Translations under genes and position numbers: made by a program
In this document: piece by piece, positions 31,433-40,026 of the stretch
Numbering within the stretch: position 1 is the first letter of the stretch
Layout of the letters: the number at the start of each line of letters is the position of its first letter
NCBI GenBank assembly: GCA_002435715.1
Contig: DISD01000052.1
Span: forward strand, 1-40,053
Direction of reading: 5' to 3'
DNA length: 40,053 nucleotides
From: Rhodospirillaceae bacterium UBA6219
GTDB taxonomy: Bacteria; Pseudomonadota; Alphaproteobacteria; Rhodospirillales; Magnetospirillaceae
The notes under the pieces: model-generated
Database searches by the model: none
What the model was told of the DNA's origin: nothing
What the model saw: the letters and a program-made list of their open reading frames with translations, nothing else

Positions 31433-32919
31433 CTTAGGTAACGCTTGGTCAGATGCGCCTTGAAGACACCGGCATCCAACGGTTTGCCGGTGGCTTTGAC
31501 CAGCAGGTCGCGGGTGGACAGGCTGGAGCCCAGGCCGTGCACGTTGGTGCGCAGCCACGCCAGAAGCGGGGCGAAATCGCCGCGGCCGATGGCCGGTTCG
31601 ATGGCCGGGTCGGCCTGTTTGGCGGCGGCGAACAATTGCGCCGCGCTCATGGCGCCCAGGGTGTAGGTGGGGAAATAGCCCCAGGCCCCGCCGTACCAGT
31701 GGATGTCCTGCAGACAACCCAGGCGGTCGTCGGGCGGCGTGATCCCCAGCAGGCGGCGATAACCGTCATTCCAGGCACCGGGCAGGTCGGCCAGATCCAT
31801 GCGGCCTTCGATCAGCGCCTTTTCCAGCCCATAGCGGATGATCACATGGGCGGGATAGGTGCATTCGTCGGCGTCGACGCGGATGAAGCCGCGCTTCACC
31901 CGGGTGGCTTGGCGGTACAGGTTCTCGGGGTCCCATTCCGGACCCTGGCCGCCGAAGGCGTCCTGCATCAACGGCGCGGCATAGGCCAGGAACGGGCGGG
32001 ACCGGCAGGCCTGCATTTCCATCAGCAGGCTTTGGCTTTCATGGATCTGCATGCCGCGCGCCCGGCCCACCGGCTGATAACGCCATTTGCCGCCCGGCAG
32101 GCCGAAATCGTAAAGCGCATGGCCGGATTCATGGACCACCCCCATCAGGGCGGTGGCGAAGTCGTCGGTGTTGTAGCGGGTGGTGATGCGCACGTCTTCC
32201 GGATAGCCGCCGCAGAACGGGTGGGCGCTGACGTCCTGACGGCCGCGATGGAAGTCGAAGCCCAAGGCGGCCATGACCTTGTGACCCAGTTCCTTTTGCT
32301 TTTTGATGGCGAAGGGGCCTTGCGGCGCCAACGGTGCCGGCCGCTGGTCCTGGGCCTCCAGGGCCTGGGCGATGAAATCGGGCAGGAAGGATTCCAGATC
32401 GGCGAACACCAGGTCGATGTCGGCGGACCGTCCATCGGGTTCGTATTGGTCGAGCAACGCGTCGTAGATGCCGACCCCCAGGGCTTGCGCCTTGGCTTGG
32501 CCGGCCTGAATGGTCAGGTTCAGGATTTCGCGCAAGGACGGCAGCACCGCGGCGAAATCGGCGTTGGGCCGGGCTTGGCGCCAGATCATCTCGCAGGCCG
32601 ATTCGGCCTTGGCCATGGCATCGACCAGATCGGCGGGGACGGCGGCCGCATGCACCCAGTCGCGACGCATCTCGCGCAAATTGGCCCGTTCCCAATCATC
32701 CAGGCTTTCGCCCTCTGCCGCCGCCAGCAAGTCGGCCATGTCGTCGCCGGTCACCGCCTGGTGGGCCAGGGTCTTCAACAGGGCCAATTGCTCGGCCCGG
32801 GCCTCGGCGCCGCCATCGGGCATCATGGTGGACATGTCCCACTGCAATACCGACAGCGCGTCGCCCAACACCGAGGCTTTCTTGAAACGGGCTTCCAGCT
32901 GATCGTAAGCGCGGGACAT
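31429..32919 (-). CDS. M32 family metallocarboxypeptidase
   Basis: Removes C-terminal residues from peptides in the cytoplasm, using zinc or cobalt. The protein is 496 residues, standard for the Taq carboxypeptidase family. The metal motif HESGH is at 263-267 (MGVVHESGHALYDFGLP), with the third ligand Glu in MQIHESQSLLMEMQ about 30 residues later. The family segments DVRITTRYNTDDF and YGGAWGYFPTYTLGAMSAAQ are present. AGGAG precedes the ATG by six bases. It diverges from elbB over 84 bases. Confidence 0.96.
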   Translation of the reverse strand: MSRAYDQLEARFKKASVLGDALSVLQWDMSTMMPDGGAEARAEQLALLKTLAHQAVTGDDMADLLAAAEGESLDDWERANLREMRRDWVHAAAVPADLVDAMAKAESACEMIWRQARPNADFAAVLPSLREILNLTIQAGQAKAQALGVGIYDALLDQYEPDGRSADIDLVFADLESFLPDFIAQALEAQDQRPAPLAPQGPFAIKKQKELGHKVMAALGFDFHRGRQDVSAHPFCGGYPEDVRITTRYNTDDFATALMGVVHESGHALYDFGLPGGKWRYQPVGRARGMQIHESQSLLMEMQACRSRPFLAYAAPLMQDAFGGQGPEWDPENLYRQATRVKRGFIRVDADECTYPAHVIIRYGLEKALIEGRMDLADLPGAWNDGYRRLLGITPPDDRLGCLQDIHWYGGAWGYFPTYTLGAMSAAQLFAAAKQADPAIEPAIGRGDFAPLLAWLRTNVHGLGSSLSTRDLLVKATGKPLDAGVFKAHLTKRYLS

Positions 32920-33003
32920 GCGTGCTCCTGTGTCGGGGTGGCGTGACAGGGGGTTGTCCCGCTAATATGGGGGCGGTTCAAGGCAAAACATCAGGGGGAA
33001 AGC

Positions 33004-33660
33004 ATGAGCAAGGCGAAATTCGCGGTGGTCCTGTCCGGTTGCGGCGTCTATGACGGCGCCGAAATCCACGAAGCGGTACTGACCCTGCTGGCGGTGGACC
33101 GGGGCGGCGCCAGTTACCAATGTTTCGCCCCCGACGTGGCGCAGATGCATGTGGTCAACCACCTGACCGGCCAACCCAGCGATGAAAGCCGTAACGTGCT
33201 GGTGGAGGCCGCCCGCATCGCGCGCGGCGCCATCAAGCCGTTGTCCGAGCTGAACGCCGCCGATTTCGACGCCGTGCTGTTCCCCGGCGGGTTCGGCGCC
33301 GCCAAGAATCTGTGTACCTTCGCCGTCGCCGGTCCCGATTGCACCGTCAATCCCGACGCCGAAGCCGCCATCAAGGCCTTTCACGCCGCCGGCAAGCCCA
33401 TCGGCGCCCTGTGCATCTCGCCGGCCCTGGTGGCCAAGGTGCTGGGAAAGGTCACCGTGACCATCGGTTCCGATGAAGGCACCGCCCAGGCGGTGGAAAA
33501 GACCGGTGCCACCCATGTGGTCGCCAGCCATGGCCAGACGGTGATCGACGCCGCCAACAAGGTGGTGACCACGCCGTGCTACATGCTGGACGCCACCATC
33601 AGCCAAATCGACGACGGCGCCCGCGCCGTGGTCGCCGACATCCTGAAAATGCTGGCTTAG
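33004..33660 (+). CDS. elbB: isoprenoid biosynthesis glyoxalase ElbB
   Basis: A 218-residue DJ-1/PfpI-superfamily protein. It begins KFAVVLSGCGVYDGAEIHEA and has CFAPDVAQMHVVNHLTGQ, both diagnostic for ElbB. The nucleophile is Cys137 in GKPIGALCISPALVAKVL, with FPGGFGAAKNL at 93 forming the elbow. Glyoxalase activity is reported for this family; its link to isoprenoid synthesis is less certain. The stop is nine bases before a PAS-LuxR gene, so the two may share a transcript. Confidence 0.95.
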   Translation: MSKAKFAVVLSGCGVYDGAEIHEAVLTLLAVDRGGASYQCFAPDVAQMHVVNHLTGQPSDESRNVLVEAARIARGAIKPLSELNAADFDAVLFPGGFGAAKNLCTFAVAGPDCTVNPDAEAAIKAFHAAGKPIGALCISPALVAKVLGKVTVTIGSDEGTAQAVEKTGATHVVASHGQTVIDAANKVVTTPCYMLDATISQIDDGARAVVADILKMLA

Positions 33661-33669
33661 TCGCCGCAG

Positions 33670-34239
33670 ATGGATGCCGCCGCCATCCTGCAGCAGACGT
33701 TGGACGCCCTGGAAGACGGAGTGATCCGCTTCGACGGTGACCTGCGTCTGTTGGCCTGGAACAAGGCGGTGGTGGATTTGATGGGCTTCCCGCCCGAATT
33801 GATGCGGGTGGGAACGCCGTTCCTGGATTTCGTCGAATACAATGTGGGGCGCGGCGAGCACGGCGCCGGCGAGCGCCGTCTGATCGTCAGCCAGCGTCTG
33901 GCCAGCCTGACCGATTCCTATTCGCGGCGCCGTCCCGACGGCACCTTGATCCGGGTGCGGTCCACCGCCATGGCCGATGGCGGTATCGTCAAGGTGTTCA
34001 CCCGTGTCGCCGAAGGCGGACGCGGTGCCGGCGATCCGGTCCCGGAACTGACGGCGCGTGAGCGCGAGGTGCTGTTGTGGGCGGCCCAGGGCAAGACCGC
34101 TTGGGAAACCTCGGCCATCCTGGGGATTTCCCCCAAGACGGTCGAGTTCCATCTGGCCAATTGCGGCAAGAAATTGGGGGCCGCCAGCAAGGCGCAAACC
34201 ATTCTGGCCGCCGCCCGCAAGGGGTTGCTGCCCTTGTAG
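33670..34239 (+). CDS. PAS domain / LuxR-type HTH transcriptional regulator
   Basis: A 189-residue putative transcription factor. Residues 5-115 are a PAS domain of the PAS-7 type: LQQTLDALEDGVIRFDGDLR, AWNKAVVDLMGFPPELMRVG, and YSRRRPDGTLIRVRSTAM. Residues 126-186 are a LuxR/NarL-type helix-turn-helix: LTAREREVLLWAAQGKTAWE, then ILGISPKTVEFHLANCGKKL. There is no receiver or autoinducer-binding domain, so the PAS domain itself is presumably the sensor or partner-binding part. ATG 33670 lacks a clear RBS, suggesting coupling to elbB. Confidence 0.88.
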   Translation: MDAAAILQQTLDALEDGVIRFDGDLRLLAWNKAVVDLMGFPPELMRVGTPFLDFVEYNVGRGEHGAGERRLIVSQRLASLTDSYSRRRPDGTLIRVRSTAMADGGIVKVFTRVAEGGRGAGDPVPELTAREREVLLWAAQGKTAWETSAILGISPKTVEFHLANCGKKLGAASKAQTILAAARKGLLPL

Positions 34240-34313
34240 TGGCCGAGGAGTCGCGTTCGAAAGCCCGTTGATCTAGACTGTTTGCCAACCTTACCGCCGA
34301 TTGGAAAGCTGAA

Positions 34314-35429
34314 GTGGCCGCGCCGACCGCATCGTTGAAACCACGTTTGCTCCTGCTGCTTCTGTCCTTGTTCGCCGGAGCGCAGATCTTGTGGTTGGTG
34401 GGAAGCTTCGGCGCCGATTACCGGGCGCGGGCCGAACGCCACATGCTGGCGCATCAAGACGATCTGGCGGCCTTGTTGCGCCATGAAACCGAAAGTGCCC
34501 AACGCCATCTCAGCGTGGTGCGCGATCAGGCCGAAGTGGTGTTGAAGGAACGGGTGCGTCAACGGGTCGACGAAGCCATCGACATGGCCCGGGCGGTTTA
34601 TGACCAGGCGGCGGGAAAGGTCGGTGACCAGGATTTGCGCCGGATGATCCGCGAAAGCTTGCGGTCGCAGCGGTTCTTTCAGGGACGCGGCTATTATTTC
34701 ATCGACGACATGGACGGCAATTGCGTGTTGCTGCCCACCGCCGAGCGGCTGGAAGGGTCATCGCTGTTCGACAATCGCGACGATGCCGGCCGTTACATCA
34801 TGCGCGAACTGATCCGTGCGGTCAGCAATCCCGAACAGGCCGGCTATGTTCGCTATAGCTGGTATCCACCGGGCGACAGCACGCAGATGGACGACAAGAT
34901 CGCCTATGCCCGGCAGTTCACCCCGTTCAACTGGCTGATCGGCACCGGCGATTATGTCTCGGCCGTCGAAACCGGTCTGAAGGTCGACGCCTTGGAGCGG
35001 TTTCGCGTCATCCGTCTGACCCGGGGCGGCCGCCTGATGGTGGTTGACCAGGACGGCACCGTTCGTCTGTTTCCCGACCAGCCCGAACTGGAAGGGCAAA
35101 AAGTCCACAATCTGGACGACCGGCCCGAACACCGGGCGATCAAGGCCATTTGGGGCAAGGCCCAGGCGGGGGGCGGCACCGTCGAGTTTCCCTTGGCCGA
35201 TCCGGTCAGCGGCAAGCAACGTGCGTGGCAGGCCTGGGTGGCGTCGGAACCCACCTTCAATTGGAGTGTGGCGGCCTTGGCGCCCAGCGACGAAATCCCC
35301 AGCCAGGATAATTCGGTCGGTTGGTTGTGGGCCTGGCGTTACGCCATGCCGGTGATCTTGTTGACGCTGGCCTTGGCGGGCGCGGTCTGGGTCGGCTCGA
35401 GACAAGGCCGAGACCGCCATGAAGCCTAG
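34314..35429 (+). CDS. membrane-anchored Cache-domain sensor without an output domain
   Basis: A 371-residue protein. One membrane segment lies at about 10-29 and a second at about 343-362, leaving a ~310-residue periplasmic part. That part contains two Cache-like modules: the first has RFFQGRGYYFIDDMDGNCVL near 115 and PFNWLIGTGDYVSAVE near 203, the second begins LTRGGRLMVVDQDGTVRLFP near 234 and ends with TFNWSVAALAP near 315. Only about ten residues remain after the second membrane segment (RQGRDRHEA), so it cannot signal alone. It starts with GTG 34314, with GGAAAG upstream, and overlaps the histidine kinase gene by 11 bases. Ligands of Cache domains are usually small organic acids or amino acids. 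Confidence 0.85.
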   Translation: MAAPTASLKPRLLLLLLSLFAGAQILWLVGSFGADYRARAERHMLAHQDDLAALLRHETESAQRHLSVVRDQAEVVLKERVRQRVDEAIDMARAVYDQAAGKVGDQDLRRMIRESLRSQRFFQGRGYYFIDDMDGNCVLLPTAERLEGSSLFDNRDDAGRYIMRELIRAVSNPEQAGYVRYSWYPPGDSTQMDDKIAYARQFTPFNWLIGTGDYVSAVETGLKVDALERFRVIRLTRGGRLMVVDQDGTVRLFPDQPELEGQKVHNLDDRPEHRAIKAIWGKAQAGGGTVEFPLADPVSGKQRAWQAWVASEPTFNWSVAALAPSDEIPSQDNSVGWLWAWRYAMPVILLTLALAGAVWVGSRQGRDRHEA

Positions 35430-37944
35430 AAAACTGTCCGATCTGCTGACCTTGGGACAAGGGGTCTTCCTCGCCTGTCTGCTGACCGGGGCGTTGTTCA
35501 TTTCCCTGGTCGTCTGGCAAAGCGAGGTCCGGCGCGAGGAAAGCGCGGCGCGGGCCGATTTCGAACGCGGCGTCGATCAAATTTTCCATGCTCTGGCCGC
35601 CCGCATGGAAATGCTGCAAACGGTGTTGCGGGCCGGGGCCGGTGTCTGGGCCGAACATCCCGAAATGAGCGCCAACCAATGGGAAACCTTCGTCCGGCGT
35701 TCGTTGCTGGACCAGACCCTGCCCGGGGTCGAAGGCATCGCCTTCGCCCAATGGGTGACGGCCGAGAACAAGGACGCCTTCCTCAATGATGTCAGGCAGC
35801 GTCTGTGGCGTGATTTCACCCCCCATCCCGACAGCGCCGCCGCGGACATGGCGGTGGTCACCCATTTCGCCCCCTTGGCGCGCTCCAGCAAGATTCTGGG
35901 CTTCGACATCGCCAGCCATGCGGGCCGCTGGCAGGCGGCACAGACCGCCCGCGACACCGGTAAAGCGGTGCTCAGCCCGCCATTGCAATTAATGGCGTCG
36001 GATTCCGATCACAAGTCCTTGGTGATGGTGTTTCCGGTCTTTGGGGCGGATTATCCCATCGCCAACAGTGAACAGCGCCGCAAGGCCTTGCGTGGCTGGC
36101 TGTTGCTGGGGCTGCATTCGGCCCAATTGATCGGCGGCGTGGTCGAGCCGATCAAAGACCTGACCTTGCATGTCAGGGTCTATTCCGGGGCGTTGGACCC
36201 GTCCGGACTGATTTATGATTCCGACGGGGCGGTTCCGCCCGACGAACGTTTGTTTCAAACCGTCCGGGTGCTGGACGTGGCCGGCGTGCGATGGAGCGTC
36301 CAAGCCAGTCGCCATCTGCCTGCCTTGTCGTTGTGGCTGGGCTCGGGCCCCTTGATCCTGTTGGTGTTGTGCGTGGCTTTCAGCGTGGTGGTGACGGTGG
36401 CGGCGGGTTTGCTGCTGATCTCGCGCCAGCAAAGCCGGCAATTGGCCGTCCAGGCCATGGGGCAATTGGACCGTGCCGAGCGGACCTTGGCGGGGATCAC
36501 CGCGTCGGTTCCGGGAACCGTGTTCCAATGGCTGCAATATCCCGATGGCACCGGCCGGTTTTCGGTGGTGTCCGCCCAGGCCCAGGCCATGTTCGGAGTG
36601 CCGGCCCAATCGCTGATCGACGACTGGCGCAACCTGCCCTTTACCGTCGAGGAACTGGATGAATGGCCCCTGGCCATGGCCGAGGCGGCTTCCGAGGAAA
36701 CCGAATGGCAGATGGAAGGGCGTTACCTGACCCCCAGCGGTGAAAAACGCTGGTGGAAGGGCAATGCCACCCCCAATGTCGGGGCCGACGGGGTGACGTC
36801 GTTGAACGGGGTGTTCGTCGACATCACCGAGCAAAAGGACGTGCAGCGGCAATTGACCGAGCGCGAACAGACCTATCGCGAGATGTTCGAGCGCACCAGC
36901 GCGGTGAAGGTCCTGGTCGATCCCGAAAGCGGCCGCGTGGTTGACGCCAATGCTGCGGCGCTGAGTTATTACGGCTATGACGGCCAGCAGGTGGACACCA
37001 CCAGCATCCACCAAGTGTCGTTGTTGGCGGAATCCGAGCTGAAGGACCTGATGCGGCGCAGTGCCGATGGCGAACAGCAATTCTTTCGCTCGCGTCATCG
37101 TTTGGCCTCGGGCGAAATCCGCGAGGTCGAGGTCCATCTGGGGCCGGTGACCATGCGCGGACGCCGGTTCGTCCACGCCATCGTCCACGATGTCACCGAC
37201 CGCGAACGCTTCCAGGCCGAATTGTTGGAAAAATCCGCCAAACTGGAAGAATCCAACGCCGAATTGCAGCAATTCTCTTATGTGGTGTCCCACGACCTGC
37301 AGGAACCGTTGCGGACCATCGCCAGTTTCCTGCGTCTGTTGGAACGGCGCTATGACGACAAGCTGGACGACGACGGGCGCCAGTTCATCGGCTTTGCCGT
37401 CGATGCCGCCCACCGCCAGCAGGCGATGATTCAAAGTCTGTTGGAATATTCCCGTATCGGCACGCGCGGCCGGCCCTTCGCCGATACCGACATGAACAAG
37501 GTGGCGACCATGGCCAAGGACAATTTGGCCGTCGCCATTTCCGAATCCGGGGGCCAAGTCGACATCGGCGCCTTGCCCCATGTGGTGGCCGACGAAACCC
37601 AGATGGTCAGCCTGTTGCAGAATCTGATCGGCAACGCCTTGAAATACCGGCGCGAAGATGTGGCGCCGGTGATTCGCATCAGGGCCGAAGATGAAGGCGA
37701 GCGTTGGGTGTTCTCGGTCGCCGACAACGGTATCGGCATCGACCCGCAATTCTTCGACCGCATCTTCCAAGTGTTCCAACGTCTGCACACCCGGGAAAAA
37801 TACGGCGGCACCGGGATCGGTCTGGCCTTGGCCCGCAAGATCATCCAGCGCCATGGCGGCGACATTTGGGTGCAGTCCGAGCCCGGTCAGGGCTCGGTCT
37901 TCAGCTTCAGCTTGCCGAAATCGGTCAAAACCGGATCAGCTTGA
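35419..37944 (+). CDS. CHASE/PAS/PAS hybrid-less sensor histidine kinase
   Basis: An 841-residue inner-membrane histidine kinase. Membrane segment 1 at ~14-33, periplasmic CHASE domain ~75-290 (QWVTAENKDAFLNDVRQRLW, LGFDIASHAGRWQAAQTARD), membrane segment 2 at ~308-335. Then a PAS/PAC unit ~355-475 (GVFVDITEQKDVQRQLTERE), a second PAS ~485-595, a coiled coil, and HisKA with His625 in YVVSHDLQEPLRTIASFLRL. The ATPase domain has N box LLQNLIGNALKYR (735-739), G1 DNGIGID (769-775) and G2 GGTGIGLALARK (796-807). There is no receiver domain and no response regulator gene beside it except the upstream PAS-LuxR gene, which lacks a receiver. It overlaps the Cache gene by 11 bases and its last 20 bases overlap the convergent M48 gene. 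Confidence 0.93.
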   Translation: MKPRKLSDLLTLGQGVFLACLLTGALFISLVVWQSEVRREESAARADFERGVDQIFHALAARMEMLQTVLRAGAGVWAEHPEMSANQWETFVRRSLLDQTLPGVEGIAFAQWVTAENKDAFLNDVRQRLWRDFTPHPDSAAADMAVVTHFAPLARSSKILGFDIASHAGRWQAAQTARDTGKAVLSPPLQLMASDSDHKSLVMVFPVFGADYPIANSEQRRKALRGWLLLGLHSAQLIGGVVEPIKDLTLHVRVYSGALDPSGLIYDSDGAVPPDERLFQTVRVLDVAGVRWSVQASRHLPALSLWLGSGPLILLVLCVAFSVVVTVAAGLLLISRQQSRQLAVQAMGQLDRAERTLAGITASVPGTVFQWLQYPDGTGRFSVVSAQAQAMFGVPAQSLIDDWRNLPFTVEELDEWPLAMAEAASEETEWQMEGRYLTPSGEKRWWKGNATPNVGADGVTSLNGVFVDITEQKDVQRQLTEREQTYREMFERTSAVKVLVDPESGRVVDANAAALSYYGYDGQQVDTTSIHQVSLLAESELKDLMRRSADGEQQFFRSRHRLASGEIREVEVHLGPVTMRGRRFVHAIVHDVTDRERFQAELLEKSAKLEESNAELQQFSYVVSHDLQEPLRTIASFLRLLERRYDDKLDDDGRQFIGFAVDAAHRQQAMIQSLLEYSRIGTRGRPFADTDMNKVATMAKDNLAVAISESGGQVDIGALPHVVADETQMVSLLQNLIGNALKYRREDVAPVIRIRAEDEGERWVFSVADNGIGIDPQFFDRIFQVFQRLHTREKYGGTGIGLALARKIIQRHGGDIWVQSEPGQGSVFSFSLPKSVKTGSA

Positions 37945-39394
37945 CCTTGCGGCCATTTTGCAAACCATCGCCCGGTTGCAGGCCGTTCAACACCCGGAAG
38001 CGTTCCACCTGCCAATCGGGCACGTCCTGGTCGGCAGCCAGCCTTTCCACCGTGTCGCCGCTTTTGGTGGTGTGGATGCGGATGCGCAGCGGTTTGACCG
38101 CCGCTTTTTCCGAAGGGCTGAGCGCGCGGAACGAATAGGTGGTGCGGCGCAACGCCTCGCCCAGTTCCGCCGTCCGGCTTGGCGGGGTGACGAAGGTAAA
38201 GCGAAAGACGTCGTCGGCATCGAAGCGGATGGCCACCAGCCGCAAATCCACGTTGCCCTTCGACGTACTGCCCCGGGTGGTGGCGGTGGCGGCAGCCATG
38301 CCGTTGATGGTCAGGTTCTCCATATTGGCCAACCGCGCCTTGGGCATCCACGTGCGGCTGATATAGCTGGCCATGTCGCCGGCACGGGTCTTGCCGCCGT
38401 CGAAGATGAGGACGGCGCCCTTGCCGTCGCTGCCCACCACGGCCTTGGCACCGTTGGTCAGGCGGAAGCCGGGCGGTGCGTCGAAACGTAAACCCATCCC
38501 CGGATGCAGGAAGGCGGTGCCGCGGACCACGCCTTCGGCCGGGTCGTCGCCATAGACCATGCCGTCCAGACGTTCCAGATACGCGTTTTCCCCCAAGGAT
38601 CCGCTGTTGGCGGTGCCGGCCTCGGCGATGGCGGCTTGGACGCGGTCGATGGTGCGCGGATGGGTGGCCATGAAATGGGTCTGGTCGATTTCCGACGGGT
38701 CGCGCCCGGCCATCAACATTTCCAGCCTGCCATGGTCGCGCAGACGGTTCAGCATGGTGACCATGCCTTGCGGGTTCCAACCGCCGCGGCTCATGTAACG
38801 CAGGCCCAGATGGTCGGCCTCCATCTCGTTTTCGCGGGAATAGGATTGCAGCCAGGCGCCGGCGCCCATCTGGGCGACGTCGGCGATTCCGGGGGTGCCC
38901 ACCGCGATGCCCAAGATGGTGGTGAAGACGTTGGCGGCCATGGCCCGGCTGTACCGTTGGGCCGAATGCCGGCCCAGCACATGGCCGATTTCGTGGCCGA
39001 CCACGCCGGCCAGCTCGGCCTCGTTGCCGCATAGCGCCAGCAAGCCGCGGGTGACATAGACATAGCCGCCGGGCAGGGCCATGGCGTTGACGATGTCGCT
39101 GTTCAAAAGGGTGAAGCGGAAATCGGCGCCCGGCGTTTCGGTGGTGCGGACCAGGGTCTGGCCCAAGCCGGCCACATAGGCCGACAGGGCCGGGTCATCC
39201 ACCGCGCCGCCGAACTGGGCCAGGATCTGCGGGTGGCTGTCGCGACCCATCTTGGCTTCTTCCGTCGGGCTCAGCAGGTTGAACTCGTCGCGTCCGGTCC
39301 CCGGCGCCACTTGGCAGCCGCCCACCGACAACACACCGGCACCGGCCGCCAATCCGGCCAGCATCGATCGACGCGACACCCTCATTCGGGACAT
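37925..39394 (-). CDS. M48 family metallopeptidase lipoprotein with C-terminal LysM-like region
   Basis: A 489-residue exported zinc protease of the BepA/YfgC-like group that maintains outer-membrane proteins or peptidoglycan. The N-terminus has VSRRSMLAGLAAGAGVLSVG, a twin-arginine-like motif (SRRSML), then lipobox SVGGC, so a lipid-modified Tat or Sec substrate. HEIGH is at 134-138 (VVGHEIGHVLGRHSA) with the third ligand in SRENEMEADHLGLRY. A long linker is followed by a C-terminal LysM-like segment TTKSGDTVERLAADQDVPDW, then LNGLQPGDGLQNGRKVKLI. ATG 39394 is chosen; ATG 39385 (MRVSRR) is possible. The open frame upstream is not export-compatible. Its stop overlaps the end of the kinase gene. 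Confidence 0.9.
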   Translation of the reverse strand: MSRMRVSRRSMLAGLAAGAGVLSVGGCQVAPGTGRDEFNLLSPTEEAKMGRDSHPQILAQFGGAVDDPALSAYVAGLGQTLVRTTETPGADFRFTLLNSDIVNAMALPGGYVYVTRGLLALCGNEAELAGVVGHEIGHVLGRHSAQRYSRAMAANVFTTILGIAVGTPGIADVAQMGAGAWLQSYSRENEMEADHLGLRYMSRGGWNPQGMVTMLNRLRDHGRLEMLMAGRDPSEIDQTHFMATHPRTIDRVQAAIAEAGTANSGSLGENAYLERLDGMVYGDDPAEGVVRGTAFLHPGMGLRFDAPPGFRLTNGAKAVVGSDGKGAVLIFDGGKTRAGDMASYISRTWMPKARLANMENLTINGMAAATATTRGSTSKGNVDLRLVAIRFDADDVFRFTFVTPPSRTAELGEALRRTTYSFRALSPSEKAAVKPLRIRIHTTKSGDTVERLAADQDVPDWQVERFRVLNGLQPGDGLQNGRKVKLIRF

Positions 39395-39458
39395 GGCAAG
39401 GCCCCCGCCTGCGAAACCAAGAACGGGCAGTCTAGCCAAGGATCGTGGCGGGAAAAAG

Positions 39459-39752
39459 TCAGGAGCGGCGGAAACGGAAACGCTTGTGACGCTTGCGGCT
39501 GGCGATCAGCAGAAAGGTGCCGACGGTACCCACCACCACCCAGGCCGGCAATTCCATGATCGCCAGTTCCAGGGTCGAAATCAGGCTTTGTTCGGGGGCG
39601 GCTTCCGGCGCGGCGCCGACCAGCAAGGTCACCACGTCGGCGGTCAGAATGCCGGAATAATCGGCGGGACCCAAGGCAAGCACGGCGTCCCCCGACGCCA
39701 TGATCACGGTCAACGCGATCAGGAACCAACCGACGACACGGCCCATCAGCAT
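39459..39752 (-). CDS. small membrane protein of unknown function
   Basis: A 97-residue protein. A signal-like hydrophobic segment lies at about 6-24 (VVGWFLIALTVIMASGDAVL), followed by a short extracytoplasmic stretch with LSTADVVTLLVG-like sequence and an acidic patch PEAAPEQS. Near the end ELPAW is followed by a ~17-residue membrane segment (VVVGTVGTFLLIAS) and a strongly basic tail (RKRHKRFRFRRS). That three-part end resembles protein-sorting signals, but no exosortase or sortase gene is nearby. RBS GGGGG lies five bases before the ATG. Not recognised as a family member. Confidence 0.6.
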   Translation of the reverse strand: MLMGRVVGWFLIALTVIMASGDAVLALGPADYSGILTADVVTLLVGAAPEAAPEQSLISTLELAIMELPAWVVVGTVGTFLLIASRKRHKRFRFRRS

Positions 39753-39938
39753 GAAGCCCCCGCAACGAATTTGGTTTTTTTAAGCCAGGAACTAAGGTTT
39801 GCACCCTAGGCATCCAAATTTCAACGCTTTTTTGGCTGCGATAGGGTTTTTACCTGATTCTGCCTTTGCCCTTGCGGCCCATGGGACTTCCGTGTATTTT
39901 CCCGCCTCTCTGATCGGGCGTGCCCCGTCAGGCGATGC

Positions 39939-40026
39939 GGAGGGATGGCCGAGTGGTCGAAGGCGCACGCCTGGAAAGTGTGTATACTCCTCAAGGGTAT
40001 CGAGGGTTCGAATCCCTTCCTCTCTG
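39939..40026 (+). tRNA. tRNA-Ser (anticodon GGA)
   Basis: An 88-base class II tRNA. The D arm is GCCGAGTGGTCGAAGGC; the anticodon stem CACGC/GTGTG holds the loop CTGGAAA with anticodon GGA, reading UCC and UCU; a long variable arm (TATACTCCTCAAGGGTATC) is typical of serine tRNAs; the T loop is TTCGAAT. The acceptor stem is unusual: GGAGGGA faces CCTCTCT, giving an A7xC66 mismatch and a G1.U72 wobble, and the T stem ends in a G.U pair. No CCA is encoded; the sequence after the discriminator G reads CAG. Confidence 0.92.

Noticed and set aside
32962..34197. A long minus-strand open frame across elbB and the PAS-LuxR gene.
   Set aside because: It crosses two well-supported genes and their junction and has no recognisable domain.
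35989..37854. A 600-codon open frame on the minus strand opposite the histidine kinase.
   Set aside because: The kinase on the plus strand has every expected motif; the antisense frame has none.
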